NCBI GenBank assembly: GCA_946538875.1
Contig: CAMNHD010000070.1
Coordinates: 1-7,359 of the forward strand
Source of the DNA: an uncultured Treponema sp.
GTDB lineage: Bacteria > Spirochaetota > Spirochaetia > Treponematales > Treponemataceae
Direction of reading: 5' to 3'
DNA: 7,359 nt
Under the pieces are notes generated by a model, which saw only the letters and a list, made by a program, of their open reading frames with translations, did not search any database and was not told where the DNA came from. Position numbers and translations under genes: made by a program. Positions 1 through 4,633 of the stretch are shown here, one piece after another; position 1 is the first letter of the stretch; the number at the start of each line of letters is the position of its first letter.

Positions 1-129
1 CTTACTGAGCATTCAGGCTACAAGTGGGTTTTTCCTGATGAAATAAAAAATCTTAACGTCGTTGATTCTGACCTGCTTATCTACCCGAGTGTCGTTGATT
101 TTGCAAAAAAAGCGGGCCTTGTAAAATGA
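1..129 (+). CDS. C-terminal end of a probable Nudix hydrolase (5' end outside window)
   Basis: The reading frame is open from base 1 to a TGA at 127-129 and gives 42 residues. The visible piece has the pattern EHSGYKWVFPDEI followed by VDSDLLIYPSVVDFA, which resembles the stretch after the Nudix box in MutT/8-oxo-dGTP-type hydrolases (E-H-x-x-Y-x-W-V-x-x-D-E-I/L). The Nudix box itself, GX5EX7REUXEEXGU, would lie upstream and is not visible, so the family assignment rests only on this tail. The stop codon overlaps the start of the following lipoprotein gene as ATGA, which implies co-transcription and probable translational coupling. If the family is right, the enzyme would be cytoplasmic and hydrolyse a nucleoside diphosphate-linked substrate; the substrate cannot be inferred. 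Confidence 0.55.
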   Translation, partial: LTEHSGYKWVFPDEIKNLNVVDSDLLIYPSVVDFAKKAGLVK

Positions 130-536
130 AAAAAACTTCCCTCAAGTTTGTTTTTCTGCTTTTAGTTTTTTTTACAGGACTTGTCTTTTCCGGCTGTAAG
201 CAGAAAAAAAGTGTCAGTTTAAAGGATGTTGATTCTCTTTCCCTTTCTCCAAACATTCAGTGGGCAGTTGTAACTTCCCCCTATGTTGCCTTTAGAACTG
301 AACCCGGTTATGACCAGCTTGTGGCCAAACACGGACGCAGGGGGGCAGTACTTGAAGTTCTGGGCAAACAATACATCCGCGAAGAAAAAATTGAAGACGA
401 AAATGCCCGCCGGCCAAAAAAAATTGTCACTTACGCAACCTGGTACCTCTTTACTGACGGCTGGCTCGAAGAAACCGATGTTTCCATCTACGACAACCGC
501 CTCCGTGCCCAGAGTGTCGCCTCTTCTTTGAACTGA
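126..536 (+). CDS. small SH3-like lipoprotein
   Basis: A 136-residue protein. Residues 1-23 form a signal peptide with two N-terminal lysines and a hydrophobic core, ending in FSG-C24. This is a relaxed lipobox of the spirochaete kind, so the product should be lipid-anchored at Cys24. Residues about 44-118 look like a bacterial SH3-type fold: the segment around YVAFRTEPG corresponds to the usual 'vnvRsgPg' start of SH3b domains, followed by a short strand-rich region and a WYLFTDGWLEETDV ending similar to the closing strands. Such domains often bind cell-wall or surface ligands; no ligand can be named here. The start overlaps the upstream stop codon (ATGA) and has no good Shine-Dalgarno sequence, so translation probably depends on coupling to the upstream gene. 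No terminator is obvious after the stop; an Rpn relic on the other strand begins two bases later. Confidence 0.85.
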   Translation: MKKTSLKFVFLLLVFFTGLVFSGCKQKKSVSLKDVDSLSLSPNIQWAVVTSPYVAFRTEPGYDQLVAKHGRRGAVLEVLGKQYIREEKIEDENARRPKKIVTYATWYLFTDGWLEETDVSIYDNRLRAQSVASSLN

Positions 537-538
537 TT

Positions 539-640
539 TTATTTCTCACTTTTTGCAAGTTCCATAACCTTTTCTTCTGACGTATCAAGAATGGCTGCAA
601 CTTCGGACAGCGGCATATTGCGTTTTATGCATTTTAATCT
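539..640 (-). pseudogene. relic of the C-terminus of an Rpn-family nuclease gene
   Basis: Read on the minus strand this gives about 33 residues ending in MPLSEVAAILDTSEEK and VMELAKSEK, then TAA at 541-539. The same peptide, with one changed residue before the ends diverge, closes the intact Rpn gene at 1258-2127. Homology ends within about 25 bases upstream of the MPLSEV segment, and a TAA in the poly-A stretch near 653 closes the frame. There is no Shine-Dalgarno sequence or nuclease core, so this is a remnant, not a gene. It lies two bases after the stop of the SH3-like lipoprotein gene, which suggests that an Rpn gene once ended here, facing that gene. Confidence 0.85.
545..627. repeat. 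direct repeat, copy 1 (Rpn 3' end)
   Basis: Bases 545-619 match 1264-1338 with one mismatch (580 against 1299), 74 of 75 identical. Weaker identity continues to 627/1346. The offset is 719 bp. The two copies bracket the 76-aa / DUF4160 gene pair. Such near identity in an otherwise decayed fragment points to recent duplication or gene conversion. Confidence 0.95.
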
Positions 641-701
641 TATCACTTTTTTTTAATAATAATTACATTTGTTTAATTTGTGTGTTTTCACTGGCTTTAA
701 T

Positions 702-730
702 TTGAAAAAATCAATAAATTATGGTATTCT
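702..730 (+). promoter_or_regulatory. sigma-70-type promoter for the 76-aa/DUF4160 pair
   Basis: TTGAAA at 702-707 and TATTCT at 725-730 are separated by 17 bases, inside AT-rich DNA with no gene. Transcription would begin near 736-738, giving a leader of only about 12 bases that carries the GGAGG at 738-742. This would make the two-gene unit an independent transcript. The remaining non-coding DNA at 653-701 shows only AT-rich sequence. Confidence 0.55.
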
Positions 731-737
731 TAAATAC

Positions 738-742
738 GGAGG
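738..742 (+). promoter_or_regulatory. Shine-Dalgarno site for the 76-aa protein
   Basis: GGAGG, six bases before the ATG at 749. It fixes the start of the 76-aa gene. Confidence 0.85.
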
Positions 743-748
743 CTCAGC

Positions 749-979
749 ATGGCAAGAAAAGAGTTTTGTGAAAAGGATGGAATACTAATCACATATACCG
801 ATAATGATGTTTGTTTTGAAGACTGCCAGACAGCAGAATCGATTTTGCTTTCAAATGATGGTACTGTGATTCATTCAAATTTTGACAAGAAACGCAATGA
901 ATATTTTGCTGAGTATCTGAAAAAAATTTATTCTGCCATCACAACATTCCGCTCCCTTGATTCTCTGGAGACAGCCTGA
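749..979 (+). CDS. unrecognised 76-aa protein, partner of the DUF4160 gene
   Basis: I do not recognise the family. The protein is 76 residues, acidic and soluble-looking, with no signal peptide or membrane segment. Residues 1-45 are predicted mostly strand and turn (ILITYTDNDVCF; SILLSNDGTVIHSNF), and residues 50-70 look helical (EYFAEYLKKIYSAI). The start is set by the GGAGG at 738-742 and a promoter just upstream. The stop TGA (977-979) shares its A with the ATG of the next gene, so the two products are probably made together and may interact. In the usual predicted toxin-antitoxin pairs with DUF4160, the partner is a DUF2442 protein; this sequence does not look like DUF2442 to me, so the pairing may be of another type. 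Function is unknown. Confidence 0.75.
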   Translation: MARKEFCEKDGILITYTDNDVCFEDCQTAESILLSNDGTVIHSNFDKKRNEYFAEYLKKIYSAITTFRSLDSLETA

Positions 980-1254
980 TGCCCCAGTTTATTCGTGCTG
1001 CCGGATATAAGATTTATTTTTGGTCAAATGAAAGCAATGAACCAATTCATTTTCATGCCACAAAAGGAAATCCCTCTGAAAATGACACAAAAGTCTGGCT
1101 TCTGAAAAACGGTTCTTTTAAGCTCGCACATAACAAGGGCCAGATACCAGAAAAAGACTTGTCAAAAATCTTTTCCGTAATGCAGGCATATTATTTTGAG
1201 TTTATTCAGTTCTGGAAAAATTATTTTGACGGCACTGTCAATTTTTATGAATAA
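979..1254 (+). CDS. DUF4160 domain protein
   Basis: A 91-residue protein matching the DUF4160 pattern along its whole length: an N-terminal MPQFIRAAGYKIYFWSNE, the characteristic PIHFHATKGNP with the H-F-H motif at about residues 24-26, then a strand-rich middle and a C-terminal helix (FEFIQFWKNYF). The family is small, widespread and often found beside another tiny gene. It has been proposed from genome context to form toxin-antitoxin pairs, but I know of no established biochemical role. The start ATG overlaps the upstream TGA by one base (TGATG), so translation is likely coupled. The gene converges on the Rpn gene with three bases between stop codons and no hairpin between them. Confidence 0.75.
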   Translation: MPQFIRAAGYKIYFWSNESNEPIHFHATKGNPSENDTKVWLLKNGSFKLAHNKGQIPEKDLSKIFSVMQAYYFEFIQFWKNYFDGTVNFYE

Positions 1255-1257
1255 AAA

Positions 1258-2127
1258 TTAAGCCTCACTTTTTGCAAGTTCCATAACCTTTTCTTCTGTC
1301 GTATCAAGAATGGCTGCAACTTCGGACAGCGGCATATTTCGGTTTAACATGGAAAGGGCGATTTTAGAGCGTTCTTCATCTCGACCAAGTCTAAAACCTT
1401 CATCACGACCAAGTTTGAGACCTTCAGTTCGTCCGGCTTCTTTCCCGTTTTCATAGTCGTATGTCCTCTGTCTTTCCCATTCCATATACTGCCTCTTCCA
1501 TTCCAGATTATGTTTGGCATCTTCCGTAAGGTGTGCAATTTTTTCCGTAAAGTCGCTTGAACTTTTGTTTGTTGTTAAAAGTCTTAGAAAGGCTTTCTGT
1601 TCCTCATTTGTTATTGTATCACAATTATCAGAAATGAAAAAGTATTTTCTTGCCCTGTCGTTTAGGCTTAAGTCCTTGTTTTCAATGCAGATATTTTCAA
1701 ATGTGTACTGGGCAAGCCCCTTGTGGAAGATATCTGAAATGCAAATGAAAATTATATATGAATCTTTCAGTTGTGAATACTTTTCACCTGAGTTGAGGGA
1801 ATCTACATCAATTACCCCCTGATAGTATCTTGCTCTTTCCGGCAGTTCTTTTGTGTCTGAAGTCTGCATTTCCAGGTTGAATGCTTGAGTCTGATTTCTG
1901 GCATAAACATCAAGCCGAATGCCTTTAGCTCCCCAGTCAACCTCAATGGTTTCTTCGCCCCGCATCTCAATACGGTCAATTTCAATATCCAGAAGAATCT
2001 CAATGAGCTGTTTGCAGATATCTTCATTGTGCCTCATAATCTTATAGAAGAGAAAATTGTTTGCAATAGTGGCATTTTTCCATTTTTCTTCCGGGGTTAA
2101 ATTTTGCATTTCATTTATATTATTCAT
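1258..2127 (-). CDS. Rpn family PD-(D/E)XK nuclease / putative transposase
   Basis: A 289-residue protein. The start is taken at the ATG 2127-2125, preceded by GGAGG at 2137-2133; an upstream in-frame ATG at 2196 would add 23 hydrophobic residues with no ribosome site and is rejected. Residues about 11-45 match the family's N-terminal helical region. The nuclease core shows R71-L-D73-V-Y and, 13 residues after D73, N-L-E86-M-Q88, matching the (D)...E-x-Q catalytic pattern of this PD-(D/E)XK group, so the active site looks intact. Residues 160-185 are the usual post-core region. From about 205 the protein becomes charged and helical, with a repeated G-R-x-E-G-x-x-L segment (231-252) and a helix-turn-helix-like end (MPLSEVAAILDTTEEKVMEL). 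Relatives are DNA endonucleases that stimulate recA-independent recombination (E. coli RpnA) and some act in phage defence; the role of this protein is inferred from the family only. An internal start at 1485 may give a 75-aa C-terminal product. Confidence 0.88.
   Translation of the reverse strand: MNNINEMQNLTPEEKWKNATIANNFLFYKIMRHNEDICKQLIEILLDIEIDRIEMRGEETIEVDWGAKGIRLDVYARNQTQAFNLEMQTSDTKELPERARYYQGVIDVDSLNSGEKYSQLKDSYIIFICISDIFHKGLAQYTFENICIENKDLSLNDRARKYFFISDNCDTITNEEQKAFLRLLTTNKSSSDFTEKIAHLTEDAKHNLEWKRQYMEWERQRTYDYENGKEAGRTEGLKLGRDEGFRLGRDEERSKIALSMLNRNMPLSEVAAILDTTEEKVMELAKSEA
1264..1346. repeat. direct repeat, copy 2 (Rpn 3' end)
   Basis: This is the copy inside the intact Rpn gene, partner of 545-627. 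It encodes the helix-turn-helix-like C-terminal tail. Confidence 0.95.
1382..1429. repeat. two imperfect 24-bp tandem repeats in the Rpn tail
   Basis: Units 1382-1405 and 1406-1429 both start CGACCAAGT and match at most positions. On the minus strand they encode repeated Leu-Gly-Arg-(Asp/Thr)-Glu-Gly segments of the linker before the C-terminal domain. Degenerate repeats of this kind are common in Rpn tails and can change in copy number. Confidence 0.75.
1483..1497 (-). promoter_or_regulatory. possible internal translation start in the Rpn gene
   Basis: On the minus strand AAGAGG (1497-1492) is followed after six bases by ATG (1485-1483), in frame with the nuclease gene at Met215. Initiation here would make a 75-residue protein holding only the repeat linker and the C-terminal domain. 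This is the layout reported for the intragenic small antitoxin proteins of Rpn nucleases. The spacing is good, but the site also encodes Lys-Arg, so chance is possible. Confidence 0.4.
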
Positions 2128-2132
2128 TTGCG

Positions 2133-2149
2133 CCTCCAGTATATATATA
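2133..2149 (-). promoter_or_regulatory. Shine-Dalgarno and candidate -10 of the Rpn gene
   Basis: GGAGG at 2137-2133, five bases before the ATG at 2127, decides the start. Immediately upstream is an alternating TATATATATA (2149-2140) that could hold a -10 element; no convincing -35 box at 16-18 bases is seen, and a start of transcription there would leave an extremely short leader. Confidence 0.45.
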
Positions 2150-2289
2150 AGTGTGCAAGACACCGTTTGAACCAAAAACTTCTTAAAAAAAAACAAAATT
2201 TTACTCTTTCCTTAAAAAAACGACACCTTTCTGAAAATCTACTGACTTTTCGTATTTTAAAATCCGTGTGAAAATGAAATGTAAGATAA

Positions 2290-2352
2290 GGGTGGGTGTT
2301 CTCAAAACTCACCCGTCGGACAGCATTGCCATCGCGCGAGCAGTGCCAGTCC
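2290..2352 (+). promoter_or_regulatory. structured 5' leader of the first modular lipoprotein gene
   Basis: Two hairpins stand out from AT-rich DNA directly before the ribosome site. The first pairs GGGTGGGT (2290-2297) with ACTCACCC (2307-2314), eight pairs including one G-T. The second pairs GGAC (2318-2321) with GTCC (2349-2352) and GCATTGC (2323-2329) with GCAGTGC (2340-2346), with a small internal loop and one G-T pair. No U-tract follows, so it is not a terminator. It may influence mRNA stability or translation. The same stretch is an open frame in phase with the gene (ATG at 2268) but would bury the signal peptide, so I read it as leader. No riboswitch class is recognised. Confidence 0.4.
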
Positions 2353-2362
2353 AAAAACACAC

Positions 2363-2367
2363 GGAGG
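2363..2367 (+). promoter_or_regulatory. Shine-Dalgarno site of the first modular lipoprotein
   Basis: GGAGG five bases before the ATG at 2373. It selects the start that places a proper lipoprotein signal peptide at the N-terminus and rules out the in-frame ATG at 2268. Confidence 0.9.
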
Positions 2368-2372
2368 AAAAT

Positions 2373-4151
2373 ATGAAAAAAATTGGAAGCATTGGTGCAG
2401 CTCTTTGTGCCTCTCTTCTCGTTCTTGGCGGACTCTTTACAGCCTGTCCACAGCCAGAAACCGAACCCACTGAGGAAAAAACACTCAAGAGCATCGAGTT
2501 AAACACTGATAATGTGAAAAGTGTTTTCACTGTTGGTGATGACTTTACAAGTGAAGGTCTCGTTGTAAAGGCAAAGTACAACATTGGTGCCGCAGTTACT
2601 CTTGAGGCATCTGAATACGATGTGGAAGTACCTGCAAAAAACAAAGATGAGGCCGGAAAACTCAAGCTTTCAACAGAAGACGCAAAAAGTGAAGAAGTTC
2701 CCGTTACTGTAACTTATCAGACTGCAACAAAAACATACACAATTAGAATCAACAAAGTTTCTGTTACAAAGATTGAGCTTGATGTAACTGGAGCAAAAAC
2801 AGCATATGAAACTGGTGACGAGTTTGATAACACTGGAATCACTGTAAAAGCATTCTATGGTGCTGAAGATCAGACAGGTGAAACTGTAACATCTGGTCTT
2901 ACAATCACTCTTAAGAAGGGTGATGACGAAGTAACTACACTTGAGGAATCAGGTACATACACAGTGGTAGCCGAGTACGCTGGCAAAACTGCTAGTGAGG
3001 AGATTGAGATTACTGTGAAGGAACCAGAAAAATACTACGAATATTTCCTTGGTGCAGGTGCAGAAGACATAGCCGCAGTTAAAGGTTTCCAGGATTGGGG
3101 TAACGGCTCTGGTTATAAAGATGAAAGCGACGGTTCAATTACAATCACACCAGGTACTGGATGGGGCAGTTCTCTTGCAAACCTTGCTTATGGAGACATT
3201 GCGGCAGGATATTTCTCAAGATTTGACCGTGTTGTAGCTGTTGTTGATGATTCAGCATTTACAGCAACAGAAGTTAAGGTTCTTTTGGCAGGAAGCGGTG
3301 ATGATGCAGTAGTTGTTGAAGGAACTACAGAAGACGGACTTACAACTTATGTCGCAGATTTCACTTCATTTACAAAGACTGCAACAAGCACTCAGATTGC
3401 CCTTCAATTCTTTGGAACAGGAACAGTTACAGTTAAAAAATGGTATTTTGAAGCTGCTTCTAACCCGGGAGTTTTCAAGGCTCCACTTGAAAATCTGCTT
3501 ACAGCTGTAGAAGAATTTGAAAGCACAGTTACAGTTGGAACAGATGGCGGAATGTATCCAGAAGAAGCTCACAATACTTTTGTTGCAGTAATCGAAAGCG
3601 CAACAGCAGTTGCAGAGTCAGCTGCATCTTCTCAGTCTGAAATTTATGCCGCTTATATCGCCCTTTCAGAAGCAAAGGCTGCTTTTGAAAAAACACTGAT
3701 TCCTGACTTTCCATTTACTGCACTTTCTGGAACAGAAATTCCAGCAGATGCAACTGTAATTTTTGATTCAAAAAATGCAGGTACAAGTCTTTTTGGTCCA
3801 ACTCAGACATGGAATGTACCAAATGGCGGTACATTTACAATCAAACAGGATGACTTTGATGCAGATAATAAAATTATCGAGGTTGTAACAAAAGGTGACA
3901 ATGCCTGCGGATGCTATACACTTAACGTTTCCATTGAAGCAGGACAAAAACTTTACGTATCATGCTATTCAGCCGCTAACACATCAATTAAACCTGTTAA
4001 GCCTGATGCAGAAACTGCAATTACAGGAAAAGATGAATGGCAGCTTATTGAAGTAGAATATGCAGCAGGTGGTGATCTAACACAGTTTGGTATCGTTGGA
4101 AAAACAGCTGAGGCAAACAGCCTCTTTATTGATGCTGTTTACGTAAAATAA
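2373..4151 (+). CDS. modular surface lipoprotein with Ig-like, jelly-roll and FIVAR-like domains
   Basis: A 592-residue protein. Residues 1-24 are a lipoprotein signal peptide ending LFTA-C25, followed by a Pro/Glu-rich linker. Residues about 38-127 and 131-216 are two bacterial Ig-like modules of the group 3 (Big_3) type: each has the 'xIxLx...Y/F-x-x-G-D-x-F...G-(I/L)-x-V-K-A' opening and a closing strand. Residues about 221-360 form a strand-rich domain (GFQDWGNGSGY ... KKWYFEA) of the shape seen in carbohydrate-binding jelly rolls. Residues about 364-443 are helical with YPEEAHNTF and YIALSEAKAAF, resembling a FIVAR repeat. Residues about 446-592 form a second jelly-roll-like domain. No catalytic motif is seen, so a role in surface binding to a polysaccharide or host ligand is the most reasonable inference. 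Residues 205-218 are identical to the second lipoprotein facing it at the right edge. The gene is monocistronic and ends at a strong terminator. Confidence 0.85.
   Translation: MKKIGSIGAALCASLLVLGGLFTACPQPETEPTEEKTLKSIELNTDNVKSVFTVGDDFTSEGLVVKAKYNIGAAVTLEASEYDVEVPAKNKDEAGKLKLSTEDAKSEEVPVTVTYQTATKTYTIRINKVSVTKIELDVTGAKTAYETGDEFDNTGITVKAFYGAEDQTGETVTSGLTITLKKGDDEVTTLEESGTYTVVAEYAGKTASEEIEITVKEPEKYYEYFLGAGAEDIAAVKGFQDWGNGSGYKDESDGSITITPGTGWGSSLANLAYGDIAAGYFSRFDRVVAVVDDSAFTATEVKVLLAGSGDDAVVVEGTTEDGLTTYVADFTSFTKTATSTQIALQFFGTGTVTVKKWYFEAASNPGVFKAPLENLLTAVEEFESTVTVGTDGGMYPEEAHNTFVAVIESATAVAESAASSQSEIYAAYIALSEAKAAFEKTLIPDFPFTALSGTEIPADATVIFDSKNAGTSLFGPTQTWNVPNGGTFTIKQDDFDADNKIIEVVTKGDNACGCYTLNVSIEAGQKLYVSCYSAANTSIKPVKPDAETAITGKDEWQLIEVEYAAGGDLTQFGIVGKTAEANSLFIDAVYVK
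2984..3025. repeat. inverted repeat shared by the two lipoprotein genes (left copy)
   Basis: Bases 2984-3025 match the reverse complement of 7318-7359 at 40 of 42 positions (differences at 3017 and 3023), with the first 33 identical. It encodes KTASEEIEITVKEP, the end of the Ig module. The match is cut by the window edge, so its true length is unknown and it probably continues through the Ig modules. Confidence 0.95.
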
Positions 4152-4186
4152 TTACTTCTTCATAACAAGGATTATTTTTCCTTTAG

Positions 4187-4223
4187 CGGCACTTTCTAAA
4201 AAAAAGAAGGTGCCGTTTTTTTT
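4187..4223 (+). terminator. intrinsic terminator of the first modular lipoprotein gene
   Basis: CGGCACTTTCT (4187-4197) pairs with AGAAGGTGCCG (4205-4215), eleven pairs with one G-T, around a loop of seven A. Eight T follow at 4216-4223. It lies 35 bases after the stop. The minus strand lacks a T-tract beyond the stem, so it acts in one direction only. Confidence 0.92.
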
Positions 4224-4461
4224 ATTCTTACGAAAAAGAGTTTATGCAAAACCTCTTAACATAGAAGGATGGTTAACTAAATGTCGTATGTATCTATAAT
4301 CAAATCGTCAAAAAATATTCGGACAAAGTCCAAGTTTCTTTCCTAATTTCTTCCACTTCCGAAAGAGAAAGTTCTGTTACTTCTGCAATTTTATCCATAG
4401 GGAGTGCATTCAGCAGAATTAAACTTCGGGCAGTCCTAACCGCCTTTTCATGATTTCCCAG

Positions 4462-4587
4462 AGCAATTCCTTCGTCGCGGATATCTTTTTCGTATAGTTC
4501 CCGGTCAAATTCGTGTAAGTACATACCCATAACTTCTGCCCTCCGATTTTTGAAGTAGCCGTCTAGAAGGTTTTCTTCCACGGCGGT
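4462..4587. repeat. 126-bp direct duplication of the Rpn segment at 4832-4957
   Basis: The offset is 370 bp and there are three mismatches (4471/4841, 4519/4889 and 4525/4895). Identity stops abruptly at the left, at the edge of the 12-bp repeat array of the full-length gene. It fades at the right after a few more matching bases (ATTC then CTG/TG), which could reflect a 24-bp deletion between ACGGCGGT (4950-4957) and ACGGCAGT (4974-4981). Confidence 0.93.
4528..4544 (-). promoter_or_regulatory. internal Shine-Dalgarno and ATG in the truncated Rpn copy
   Basis: GGAGG (4544-4540), nine bases, then ATG (4530-4528), with a second in-frame ATG at 4524. Initiation would give a 76-residue (or 74-residue) C-terminal protein. 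The same site is present in the full-length gene at 4914-4898. Confidence 0.5.
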
Positions 4588-4626
4588 ATTCTGAACCTAT
4601 CATTTTTTTTTATATCTTTTCAGAAT
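4588..4626. repeat. 8-bp inverted repeat at the edge of the Rpn duplication
   Basis: ATTCTGAA (4588-4595) and TTCAGAAT (4619-4626) flank 23 bases that contain a run of nine T. The left arm starts exactly where the 126-bp duplication ends and the right arm lies eight bases before the stop of the full-length gene. No T-tract follows on the minus strand, so it is unlikely to be a terminator. It may be chance in AT-rich DNA. Confidence 0.5.
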
Positions 4627-4633
4627 TAAACCT

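Larger units (their letters stand above)
4300..4587 (-). pseudogene. truncated Rpn copy keeping only the C-terminal domain (possible stand-alone small protein)
   Basis: The frame encodes about 93 residues beginning at a GTG (4581) that is an internal Val codon in the full-length relative; a TAG lies five codons upstream of that GTG, so the nuclease core is absent. Residues 1-42 are nearly identical to residues 207-248 of the neighbouring full-length protein, and bases 4462-4587 match 4832-4957 at 123 of 126 positions. After GIALG the two tails diverge strongly, though both keep the helix-turn-helix-like end (here NALPMDKIAEVTELSLSEVEEI). The GISQ repeat array of the neighbour is missing. The last residues (TWTLSEYFLTI) go beyond the usual family end. 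GGAGG at 4544-4540 and ATG at 4530 could start a 76-aa protein. It lies 46 bases downstream of the full-length gene on the same strand with no terminator between, so co-transcription is possible. Confidence 0.75.

Noticed and set aside
545..1346. Integron cassette bounded by attC sites
   Set aside because: The direct repeats are coding Rpn ends without the paired, imperfect palindromic arms expected of attC, and no integrase is present.
1514..2100. Plus-strand open frames inside the Rpn gene
   Set aside because: They are shadows of the intact minus-strand gene with no start signals and no recognisable protein features.
2128..2196. Longer N-terminus for the Rpn gene at 1258-2127
   Set aside because: The extension is hydrophobic and unlike the family, has no Shine-Dalgarno site, and the ATG at 2127 has GGAGG.
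2268..2372. In-frame ATG at 2268 adding 35 residues to the modular lipoprotein
   Set aside because: The signal peptide and lipobox begin only at the ATG at 2373, which has a perfect GGAGG; the upstream ATG has no ribosome site and its extension would bury the signal peptide.
2309..3714. Minus-strand and frame-shifted open frames inside the modular lipoprotein gene
   Set aside because: Composition and lack of ribosome sites mark them as shadows of the long coding frame.
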